From: Neoarius graeffei | Taxonomy: Eukaryota; Chordata; Actinopteri; Siluriformes; Ariidae | Length of the DNA: 64,000 nucleotides | Reading direction: 5' to 3' | NCBI RefSeq assembly: GCF_027579695.1 | Contig: NC_083581.1 | Span: 61,392,200 to 61,456,199, forward strand | Shown here: piece by piece, positions 32,801 through 44,887 of the stretch | How positions within the stretch are numbered: position 1 is the first letter of the stretch | Layout of the letters: each line of letters starts with the position of its first letter | The notes under the pieces: model-generated | The model's database searches: none | Told to the model about the DNA's origin: nothing | The model's input: only the letters and a program-made list of their open reading frames with translations | Program-made: the position numbers and the translations under genes

Positions 32801-35800
32801 TTGTATTCTACCAATTACTACTTTTTAATAATTATTTGTAATAATTTTTAATAACTTAATTTTATAACATTTAATAATCCGTAGTACTTATTAATCACTA
32901 ATTCATAAGTAGTAATGATTAATAATCAATAATTACTATTACTACTAATTATTATTAGTGGTTATTATATTAAAAAACACTGTTGTAGATGATAAGTAAT
33001 AAAACTAAACTTTTTGTACAAATTATTTATATTGTACTATATTTAGAATTATTGCATTTTCTGGAGTTCTTTTTAATTGAGTTTTGAAATAAAGGTTGAT
33101 ATATTTATATTAAACTTAATACAATAAACAATGTTAATTATGTAAAAAAATGATGCTAATCATTATTAGTAGTAGTATTTCCTATAAGCCCCATTTTCCA
33201 CCTGACTCTTGTGTGCATGACCTCTAACACATGCACGTGCCTCGTGTCCGTGAAAAAACAGTTCCCCAGTCCGCCGTGTCCCCAGCGCTGCGTTACCGTC
33301 TTTAAACACATTTGTGCGATCCAGCGCTTTTTATCGCAAACGATTTTTCTCCTTATTTTGGGGGTATTTGTCATCCCCCAACCACTTGTCGTTAAACAGA
33401 CATCTTCCCATAATTATCAACGCTTTCTAGCGCCCACGTAAGCTACCTGCGCATCTCTCACTCTTCACAACCACCGCACCACATGCACAGAACCAATGCT
33501 GCCCCCAAAAGGTACGCTGGTCACTTATAAAATTACGGTTAAAAAAAAAAAAATACCCCAAACTGGATGGAGACATTTCACTCGTTCGGTCCAATATTAA
33601 ATTTAATACCTCCCTTTCGAAAATTCCAGTCATTCCAAACAATTTAAGCCGTTTTTAGGCCTTGAAAACCGAAAGTTGTATTTAAGACTTTTTAAGGACC
33701 TGCGGGAACCCTGCTATGTGTCAGCCCTGTGATGACCTGGCGACTTGTCCAGGGTGTACCCCGCCTTTCGCCCGTAGTCAGCTGGGATAGGCTCCAGCTT
33801 GCCTGTGACCCTGTAGAACAGGATAAAGTGGCTAGAGATGATGAGATGAGGGTAGTAAACATTCTGGTTCACACTCCAGTCCAGAAGGTGGCGGTAATGC
33901 ACCTAAAAGCTGTTTGCCAACCGCCATAAAACAATATGAAAGAAGCTTTACCTAATGTGGAAATCCCACTCTGGTCATTGGTACGCGAGTCTCGCTCCTC
34001 CACGAAATCATGGCGTGCCGATTGCCGTTGATGGAGAATTCGTGCCCGGCGCGAGGCTTACGGCGAGTTCGACGAACCCGGAACAACATGGGAATGGTGC
34101 GGATTTCGTGTCAATTACGAGAAATACATGCTAATTCTTGCTAATTTTGGTGTTTTTAAAGAAGAAAGTCAAGACATTGGGTTACAGCCAAGTTCATTTA
34201 ATCAACATTTCGGGTTTTTTTTTTTTACACTTTTGGTAGCATATTTTGGGTGCTTGACCTTAATTTGGACGCCTTTTTTAATTTGGGCGCCTACGACGTT
34301 ATCCGTCGCAGGTTTCATGTAATTGAAAGGCCTGACATTAATGAAATTTAGAAGGGTTGTGAACCTTTGTTGATTACTGACACCCCACAGTGTGTCTGAT
34401 TTAACTTCAACACAAAAATAAACAACTGGGAAACATACTATTATGTTCAACCCAACACTCCACACTTCAAGATTGCCACACCATACCTGGTAGTGAGCAG
34501 ATAAACTCATAAACGTCCTCCACATTCCATTTGGCGGGGTCACTTAGCATGAAGGGCTGCATGAGGAGGGGCAGTTCCCTGCGGTGGTTCTCACCATGAT
34601 CTACTCCCCTTTCCTTTCGCAGCCTCCGAGCTCCAGAGCTGGCCACGGACACGGGAGATGGAGGTTCTTCATAACTTGACATATCTGAACACTGGCTGGA
34701 TTCTCCGTGACACCGCTGTTTGAGACGTGGGGAGGGCGCTGAGCCCACTGTGCTTGTCTGAGTGCTGGGATTCTGAACAAAAACAACAGGAAGTGAAAAT
34801 CAGTTCAGGTAGATGATAAAATGAAACTGTTAAGAAAGCCAGTTCTCTATACATTACTTGTTTTTTGGCCTCTGAACTAATGTTGTGATGATGGTTACTG
34901 GAGGCTCGATGCTTCTTGGGGTTCTCTGGAGTTGGCCGTCTTGGAAAGAGACCCATTCGCTTTGTGCATCCCACATTATATCTTCAAATTTGGAAACATT
35001 CATTAGTTAGGTACAATTAAAAAATATATATATTGAACACCTTCTGTTTATCAGGATTTACTCTTAATACCTTTTTGCACATACTGTGGAACAGAACCGC
35101 TTTGATCTCTTGAAGTTGTAAGCAAAGTCAACTTTCCCACACAGTTCACAAGAGAGTGTTGGTTCCTTCTCATTACTCTTTAACTCTAAAATGGGGGTGT
35201 ATAAAGATGTTTACCATGAAGAAAAATAATACAGCAGTAATAGCCTTTTTGTTTGGAATTACGTGCTTACGCTGAATATGCAAGTTACACACAGGTTGTG
35301 TAGCCAAAATGTTGGCAAATCAGTCTATAATGTATGAACGTGCCTTGCTGTGAGAGATCCTCCATCTCCGAGTCTGCTGTGTGAGAGTCTTGAACCTTCT
35401 TCTCCACGTCGGAGTGAAACTGCTGCTGCGGTTTGTGCTTTTTGACGTTCTCGAGAAGCAACGATGGCCGCTCCACCTGGAATTAACAGGCAAAGTCGTC
35501 AAGACCTTCACAACAAACTTTACGTTGTACTTTTTGCCGGACACTTCAGTGAAGACTTGACAAATCACTAGTGATCAGCACAGTAAACATTTTACAGTAA
35601 AATGTGTTTGACGCAGTTCCATGACTTATTTCACCAGTCCCAAAGTGGGCGTACAGTGCACGAAGATTATGTACGTTTTTCAATGCCATGACATTATACA
35701 CTATGTAATAAGCAAACATAGTAAATAGGAAGCCATCTAGGATTCAACTAAAACCCAAAAAGGTGGATTTTTTTTTTTAACATGGATCACTAGAAAGCTA

Positions 35801-38573
35801 AACTCGAGCAAAATAAGTGATAAGAAAATGTTACAGTTATGACAAATATAAACCAACCTCAACCAATGTTTGATAAAACCAGCCAAATACAAACCCCATA
35901 TACATATACAAAGCAGGAATTGGCTTGCACAGCTTTTGTCCAAAAAAAAAAAAAAATTCTCTCTCTATAAACTGTGTGTATCATGCTGAACTTTTACCAC
36001 TTTTAACATGTACACAAGTGTCTGGTGAGTAGAACACATACACTCGGACACTTTATAAGAACGACGTCCACCAGCTCACTCATGCAGTTATCTAATCAGC
36101 CAGTCATGGATATCGACCAAGTAACATTTTCCAATTTTCAACTGCCCAGTTTTGTTGAATCTGTGCCTCCTGTAGCCTCAGATTTGTTCTTGGTTGACAG
36201 GACTGGAACGTGACTTGGTCTTCAGCAGCTGTAGCTAATCTGCCTCGAAGTTTGACATGCTTTTCTGCTCACCATGGTTGTACAGAGTGGTTATTTAGGC
36301 CAAGTTTACATTAGACCGTATCTGTCTCGTTTTCTTCGCGGATGCACTGTGCGTTCACATTAAAACGCCGGGAAACGGGAATCCGCCAGGGCCCACGTAT
36401 TCAACCCAGTTCGTATCTGATCCGGTGCTGTGTAAACATTGAGATACGAGGATACACTGTGCTGAGCTCTAGCTGACGTCGTCATTGGACAACATCACTG
36501 TGACATCCACCTTCCTGATTCGCTGGCGTTGGTCATGTGACGCGACTGCTGAAAAACGGCACGGACTTCCGCCTTGTATCACCTTTCATTAAAGAGTATA
36601 AAAGTATGAAAATACTGCAAATACTGATGCAAATACTGCCCATTGTGTAGTTATGATTGTCTTTAGGCTTGCCATCCTTCCACTTGCAAGTGGTGAGTGA
36701 CGCGCATGCCCGATATGCACTGGGATCACACACACAGCGGCTCAGTCCCGAATCACTGCTCGTGCGCTTCACTCGCGCGCTCTGTGAGCTGCGCAGGGCC
36801 GGGGAGTGCGCACCCTCCAGAGGGCACTCGCTGTTCAGGGCGGAGTGATTTGGAGTGCAGGATGCCTGCGGAGCCGAGCCGCTGAGGAGAAATTTACACA
36901 TTACATTTCAACTTACGTGCCGTCTTATTAGTCATGTGATTAGCGTATCCGTGTATTGGCGTTGCTGTGTGCACGCGAATCGTGTATTGGCGTTGCTGTG
37001 TGCACACTAATCGTTTTTAAAAACGTTAATCTGATGATCCGCTGATACGGTCTAATGTAAACCCCACCTTAAAATCACTGTAACCTTTCTGTCAGCTCGA
37101 ACCAGTTCTCCTCTGACACCTCTCATCAACAAGGTGGTTCAGCCTGCAGAATGCTACTCACTGCAGGTTTATCATGTTCTGCACCATTGTGTGTAAACTC
37201 TAGGAAATCCCAGCCAAAGTCACAGAGACCACATTCTTCTTCATTCTGATGTTTAACTGAAGTTTATGGTCTTGTACCTACAGGACTTTATGCCCTGCAC
37301 TGCTGCCTCAATTGGATAAGTGCATAAATGTGCAGGTGGGAATGCTGTACTCTCTGGGAGGGGGGGGGAACAAAAAAACAAAACAGCACATCACAAGTTC
37401 CCCTCTTACTCGAAATGTAAGACTTTGGGAGACATTAGTTATTACTAGTTAATATAAACCTAAAGTAAACCAAACACACACCAAACACGTCTTAATCGAT
37501 CAGTTATGCTTGGATCAATTTCATTCTTAGCTGAGCTATTCCTTTGACTCAGAATGAGCAAGCTAGACTGACCTAGATGTTACCCATATCCATGGTCAGA
37601 TCAGGAGCTCTAAATCTGAAATCCTGGTTCCTTTTCATTTTTCCTTCTGCCGCTCACTTCAAACTTAGCAGTAAACATTTAATCTGTTTTAAAATGTCCA
37701 CTAGAGGGAAGCAAGCTTCTACTGATATCAAGCTTTCAGCCAAAAATAGGAATGATGTAGGTGTTGGAATCACTTGACTCGTTATATACTTTTGGGCAAG
37801 AAAGACGAGGACTTTGTCATTGGAAATAAAACACTAGACATTTAAACTGGTGTGAATGACTTCATCAGTAGGAAAGACCTAAAGTCAGGCACTCACAGGA
37901 AATGGCTCTGCTCCCTCCTGGATAACAAAGCCCTCGATCACATGAGTGAGGATCTGAGGCTTAACGATGGCTTGTGGGGTTTTGCTGTGGACATTATGCG
38001 GGGTGCTGCCAGTCACGGTGGGCGCGTTGTTCCCGCTGCCCGAAGTCATGGCTGGGTTACCATTCACACACACCAGTGCAGCCGCAGGAACAGGAACTGC
38101 AGTGTCTGGGCCTGCAGGGTGACAGCGTGCATTACTCAATCAAAGTGACCGGAGACTTCCGTAGTAATTGTTCATACAGCAACACTTTGCAAAGCATGAA
38201 CGAACGCATGAAACTGTACTTGTGGAGTTTTGTTATTTCGTATCCGTTCCAGAAAGGATTGTGGTTTAGATCCAAACCACTGCAATAGGTTAGTGTTCAA
38301 ACTAGGTCCAAAAATTACACCTCGTTTACTATTTAGTACACTAATTGAACAATTTATTGTTTTATATAGAGTGGGGTCCAAATCTAAATTCTCAGACAAC
38401 TAGTAAAAATGCTTCTAATTTAATACAGTTTTCATCACAAAGTACTTTAGTGACCGCAACTTGAGTGAACAATAGAATTTCCAAAATATTTCCAAAAGTT
38501 TTTTAGTATTTGGCACGTCCTCTTTTTGCTTTAATGACAGTGTGCACTCGAGCTGGAACGGACTTCAAGTTTG

Positions 38574-38614
<41 letters not shown>

Positions 38615-41600
38615 GGAGAGAACAACTTATGACCAAATTTAGATCAAATGCATCAGAGTGTTGTCTGAATACATGATTCAATAGAAGAGATTAGGTATGA
38701 GGAAATTCTGACTTTTGGACAAAGCAGTTAACATCACATTTGCTTACGTTTAATAAGGACCTAGAAATCATGCAGAACTGCCTTTTCTCGCTGCTACGTC
38801 CGATCATTGCCTTATTTTTGTATTATACTGCCTATTTTGCATTATCTTTATTTTGTACCATATTGGGGTTTTTTTGCACTGTATTGCCTTTACTTTGTAT
38901 TATTTCTTCCGCCTATTTATTCATTTGTAACTGGCATTCACGGTGGACGACAAACTAAGAATTTCATTGTGCAAGAGGACATGTTCCTTACTGTGCATAT
39001 GACGACAAACACTTTGAACGCCCAGCTTTTTCTTTAACATTTCATTTTATGCTGGAAAATTAATGTTTGAAAATCTTAAAGGTTTCCGGACTGACTTGAT
39101 AACGTAGAAGTCATCAAATTAAAAAAAAAAAATCTATAACAAAAAAAGTGAAAAGAATAAAAGGGGGTGCCCAATGCTTCTGCACATGATGATTTCCAAC
39201 AATAGGACTGGGCGCAAATGCAGTTCCCAAGCAGGTACAGAACAGAATAGCTATAATGGACCAAGTATTTGTAGGGAATACGAGTGAAGCACCATTTCAG
39301 AGCTATAATCAAAGGCGTCTGGTAGTTTGGATATATTTACAGGTATTTCTGTAAATATTCCTGATTGCACAGATGCAGGTTGTACAGAATTCCCACAATG
39401 CAGGGAATAAGGGAGAAGTTCCGGAGCACCATTTTGGATAGAACCCATGGAGTGTAATCTCAGAAGGCGTCTTAGAGCTGATTAGGATCAAAATGGGTAC
39501 GTTTTATTTATATACGCTACCGTTCAAAAGTTTGGGGGTCACTTTGAAATGTCCTTATTTTTGAAAGAAAAGCACTGTTCTTTTCAATGAAGGTCACTTT
39601 AAACTAATCAGAAATCCACTCTATACATTGCTAATGTGGTAAATGACTATTCTAGCTGCAAATGTCTGGTTTTTGGTGCAATATCTTCATAGGTGTACAG
39701 AGGCCCATTTCCAGCAACTCTCACTCCAGTGTTCTAATGGTACAATGTGTTTGCTCATTGCCTCAGAAGGCTAATGGATGATTAGAAAACCCTTGTACAA
39801 TCATGTTAGCACAGCTGAAAACAGTTGAGCTCTTTAGAGAAGCTATAAAACTGACCTTCCTTTGAGCAGATTGAGTTTCTGGAGCATCACATTTGTGGGG
39901 TCGATTAAATGCTCAGAAAAATGTCTTGACTAGATTTTCTATTCATTTTACTACTTATGGTGGTAAATAAAAGTGTGACTTTTCATGGAAAACACAAAAT
40001 TGTCTGGGTGACCCCAAACTTTTGAACGGTAGTGTGTATATATATTTGTTATTCTACAGGTTGTAGATAATATCCATGATGCAGGAGTTGACTGGGAATG
40101 GAGAGGAGAGGAGAACACCAGGAGAACTGCTGGAAAATTATTTTCGCCTGGTTGATTAGAACACCATCCAGTTTTACCACATGCACAGCAGTCGGGTCTG
40201 AGGCACTTCACACCCCTTCACTCTGATTACAAAATAAATAAACTAAGGAACCGGAAACAGATGCAGCTGTAAGTTGAGCGCGTGAGGTTTCGGGTGTTTA
40301 CGCTAAGTGCGCTAGCGCCTCGGCTGTAAACAACACTAAACACATAAACAACAGCTTTTACAAGTCACACATGTAAAAATTCACAACTTCGCCCACTTAG
40401 TTCACCACACAAGCCTGTGTTAGAGCCAAACGCTCACATACAGTGCAGCGTCTCCTCACAATAGTGAACAGCGTCCAGGAGCTCCACGCCTTTGTTCCGC
40501 TCGGAGACTCCGGGGAACAGCACTCCTCTTCCTCACAGCGGCTCGGGACAACAAGCACAGGGAAGCTGGGAAGCCGAAAACATTCCTAAAACTTCCTAAT
40601 ATATTCCACAGAGGTGCAAACTCCGTCCGTTAAACGCGGTCGGACTCGCGGTGTGATCCGGCTCGAACTTTTTTTTTTTTTTTCCCCAAGCAAACGTCTG
40701 AGTGAAGCGACTTGGTGTGTGCGCGAGCGGCGTGCCGCGTGCGCGCTCTAATCCTCTTTGTACATGGGGGAAGTGAAAAGGAAACGCGCGCGGCCGAGAA
40801 CGGAGTCGCGCACTTGGAATTCCGGCCAATGGGAAAGTGGATTGACAAGCGAGCGCGATTCTGATTGGCTGAAATAATTAAGCGGCTCCGCGAAGAATGC
40901 ACGAGAGCAGAAATAAACCGGATTAAAAGGCGTGTAGTCAGGTCACGGATTAATCTTGATCTTGGGGGAGTTTTAGCTGTGTCTAGAAAAGGCTCAATTA
41001 AGTCCCAAATAACCACTAAACAACGACGTATAGGTCAAAATCAACATTATTTACACTAAATACTGCAATGTCTCATCTCATCTCATTATCTCTAGCCGCT
41101 TTATCCTGTTCTACAGGGTCGCAGGCAAGTTGGAGCCTATCCCAGCTGACTATGGGTGAAAGGCGGGGTACACCCTGGACAAGTCGCCTGGTCATCACAG
41201 GGCTGACACATAGACACAGACAACCATTCACACTCACATTCACACCTACGGTCAATTTAGAGTCACCAGTTAACCTAACCTGCATGTCTTTGGACTGTGG
41301 GGGAAACCGGAGCACCCGGAGGAAACCCACGCAGATACGGGGAGAACATGCAAACTCCGCACAGAAAGGCCCTCGCCGGCCACGGGGCTCGAACCCGGAC
41401 CTTCTTGCTGTGAGGCGACAGCGCTAACCACTACACCACTGTGCCGCCCCATATATATATATATATATATATATATCTCATCTCATCTCATTATCTCTAG
41501 CCGCTTTATCCTGTTCTACAGGGTCGCAGGCAAGCTGGAGTCTATCCCAGCTGACTACGGGCGAAAGGCAGGGTACACCCTGGACAAGTCGCCTGGTCAT

Positions 41601-44600
41601 CACAGGGCTGACACATAGACACAGACAACCATTCACACTCACATTCACACCTACGGTCAATTTAGAGTCACCAGTTAGCCTAACCTCCTAACCTGCATGT
41701 CTTTGGACTGTGGGGGAAACCGGAGCACCCAGAGGAAACCCACGCGGATACGGGGAGAACATGCAAACTCCGCACAGAAAGGCCCTCGCCGGCCATGGGG
41801 CTCAAACCCGGACCTTCTTGCTGTGAGGCGACAGCGCTAACCACTACACCACTGTGCCGCCCCATATATATCATCTCATCTCATTATCTCTAGCCGCTTT
41901 ATCCTTCTACAGGGTCGCAGGCAAGCTGGAGCCTATCCCAGCTGACTACGGGTGAAAGGCGGGGTACACCCTGGACAAGTCGCCAGGTCATCACAGGGCT
42001 GACACATAGACACAGACAACCATTCACACTCACATTCACACCTACGGTCAATTTAGAGCCACCAGTTAACCTAACCTGCATGTCTTTGGACTGTTGGGGA
42101 AACCGGAGCACCCGGAGGAAACCCACGCGGACACGGGGAGAACATGCAAACTCTGCACAGAAAGGCCCTCGCTGGCCACGGGGCTCGAACCCGGACCTTC
42201 TTGCTGTGAGGCGACAGCGCTAACCACACCACTGTGCCGCCCCATATATATATATATAAAATCTCATTATCTCTAGCCGCTTTATCCTGTTCTACAGGGT
42301 CGCTGGAGCATTCACACCTACAGTCAATTTAGAGTCACCAGTTAACCTAACAGGCGGCACGGTGGTGTAGTGGTTGGCGCTGTCGCCTCACAGCAAGAAG
42401 GTTCTGGGTTCGAGCCCCGTGGCCGGCGAGGGCCTTTCTCTGTGGAGTTTGCTTGTTCTCCCCGTGTCCGTGTGGGTTTCCTCTGGGTGCTCCGGTTTCC
42501 CCCACAGTCCAAAGACATGCAGGTTAGGTTAACTGTGTCTGTGTGTCAGCCCTGTGATGACCTGGCGACTTGTCCAGGGTGTACCCCGCCTTTTGCCCGT
42601 AGTCAGCTGGGATAGGCTCCAGCTTGCCTGCGACCCTGTAGAACAGGATAAAGCGGCTACAGATAATGAGATGAGATGAGTTAACCTAACCTGCATGTCT
42701 TTGGACTGTGGGGGAAACCGGAGCACCCGGAGGAAACCCACGCAGACACGGGGAGAACATGCAAACTCCACACAGAAAGGCCCTCGCTGGGCGCTGGGCT
42801 CGAAGCCAGGACCTTCTTGCTGTGAGGCAACAGTGCTAACCACACACACACACACACATATATACATATATATAATCAGAGCTAGAAGTGGACAAAGTAC
42901 CCAACTTCATTACTTAAGTCAAAGTACAGATCCCACTGGTCAAACGTTACTCCGATACAAGTGAAAGTTGTCCAGTCAAATTTTTACTTAAGTTAAAGTA
43001 CTGAAGTACTTGCTTTTAAAAATACTTAAGTATTAAAAGTACATTTTCTGTCAAAGCATTGTTGTATTATTGCCATAATATATCTGAAGCAACCAACTGG
43101 ATTTACTGATTAGCTTGTAGAACCTGTAGAGCTGAAGCTCCACCTGACATGCTAGCAAACTCTTTTCAAACTTGAAATCATATTGGGTAGCTAACGTTAC
43201 AAGAAAAAAAAAAAGATTTCTACATTGTTTATTTGGCAAGATTATGCTAAAGTTAATGTTATTCATGTTAGTGTAACTCCATTTTTACATGCTAACTAAC
43301 AGCGTCCAAGTTAACTGGCTGTGTGTTAACGTTAGCTGTGGACAAGACGATGGCAACTTGGTGGGTGTATCCACAGAAAGTAATTTGACTAATGAGACTG
43401 CAGAGCTATTGCAACGTTATCGCTAGCTCTAAAAGCACAGACAACTTCACTACAAGCTTTCTCTTGGAATAAAACGTTTATATACCTCAATATGCTTCTG
43501 CAGGTTGGACGGCGAGTTTTTGTAGGCCTTATGTTATTGGTGACGCATCTTTTATCAGCTGATGTTTCCAGACAGGAAGGCCACGCCTTCGGAAACATCA
43601 GCTGATAAAAGATGCGTCACCAATAACATCCGGTGACACTCTGAGGAAGACGACAGTCGTACGTCGAAACATGTCAGGTAAACAAACCTAAAAAATTAGA
43701 TGTCTGATAAAAAAGAAAAAACTAACAATATCTGATCAGAACTATGGCAATTCCATCCATCCATCCATCCATCCATCCATCCATCCAATCCCTGTCACTT
43801 GTGATCACGAGGAACCCTGTCATGACACTAAGGGCTCATTGCAGGTATAGTAAACGTGAGCCGAGGTTGCAAGCCTTTGCTCACATGCAAGCAGGCTGTC
43901 CACTTCCGTGCTTGCGTCCTCCATAGGTGTTGTTGCAGAATGGAACTACAAGAGCCGCATATTGGTGCAATGTTCACATGTGAAGCAGTTGATTGTAGAG
44001 TCAGCGGGCTGACATCTGACGGCACTGACCCAAGCATACTGGGTCGGCTTGAGATAGCCATTGTATCCCTGCGCCCCTTGAAGGTGGTATGCTCATCACA
44101 CTTTCCATAGCTGGCCGTTGACTCCAGAGATGGTGGTTTAGTGGCGCACGCTCTTGGAACCTTCCGCCCAGGTGCATATGGTGCCTCCATGCTTTGTCAA
44201 GAGTAGGCTGAGGCGTGTATAGTGACGCTGCTTTGGCATGGACCCCTGATGCACTTGACTCCACAGCAGTAATCTGATGGCAGGCCATAGGGCAAGACAA
44301 TCGGGCCTGTGATGAGCTGCACCACATTCTCATTCCATATGACAATTCCAGTATGTTTTTTTTTCCCCACTATGACACCAGTCAAATGTGATGCTCATTA
44401 ACAAACAAAACAAAACAGATTAAACAGCTGAGGGCAAAGGTTTGAATATCCTCAGGACAAAATGAAAACATTCATCCATCATCTGTAGCCGCTTATCCTG
44501 TTCTACAGGGTCTCAGGCAAGCTGGAGCCTATCCCCGCTGACTATAGGCGAGAGGCGGGGTACACCCTGGACAAGTCACCAGGTTATCACAGGGCTGACA

Positions 44601-44849
44601 CAGAGACAAACAATCATTCACACTCACATTCACACCTACGGTCAATTTAGAGCCACCAATTAACCTAAACTGCATGTCTTTGGACTGTGGGGGAAACCAG
44701 AGCACCCGGAGGAAACCCACGCAGACACGGGGAGAACATGCAAACTCCACACAGAAAGGCCCTCACCGGCTGCTGGGCTTGAACCCAGGACCTTCTTGCT
44801 GTGAGGCGATAGTGCTAACCACTACACCACCGTGCCGCAAAAAAAAAAA

Positions 44850-44887
<38 letters not shown>

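Larger units (their letters stand above)
31248..33713. mobile_element. hAT-like element with CAGGGT ends and 5-bp duplication
   Basis: 2466 bp; ends CAGGGTATCTGCACATTTTT and (inverted) CAGGGTTCCCGCAGGTCCTT. The direct repeat is CTATG (31243-31247, 33714-33718), confirmed by the intact SINE sequence CTATGTGTCAG in the other copies. No transposase frame seen. Confidence 0.9.
31012..33849 (+). mobile_element. Mermaid/HE1-type SINE split by a later insertion
   Basis: Halves at 31012-31247 and 33714-33849, in the same frame of the SINE consensus. The whole is flanked by the 12-bp direct repeat GGGTAGTAAACA (31000-31011 and 33850-33861). Confidence 0.93.

Noticed and set aside
34487..35185. Assignment to phc1 or phc3
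   Set aside because: PHC1 has a different FCS finger; [11 protein letters not shown], the LKDS end and the MTSG internal start favour PHC2, though PHC3 cannot be excluded without alignment.
35320..35343. GT donor at 35338-35339 (GTTCAT) instead of the GC donor
   Set aside because: It adds four bases and leads to TAA within a few codons of the FCS exon.
36533..36901. 122-codon - strand and 62-63 codon + strand frames in a CpG-rich block
   Set aside because: They fall inside the TTA-flanked Harbinger-like MITE and have no domain; the CpG richness belongs to the MITE.
40630..41016. 128-codon frame across the CpG-rich block
   Set aside because: Composition-driven open frame in a CpG island, no similarity; the region is better explained as promoter.
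43828..44345. Overlapping 84-120 codon open frames on both strands
   Set aside because: No recognisable domain, and both strands open at once; likely a moderately G+C-rich repeat.
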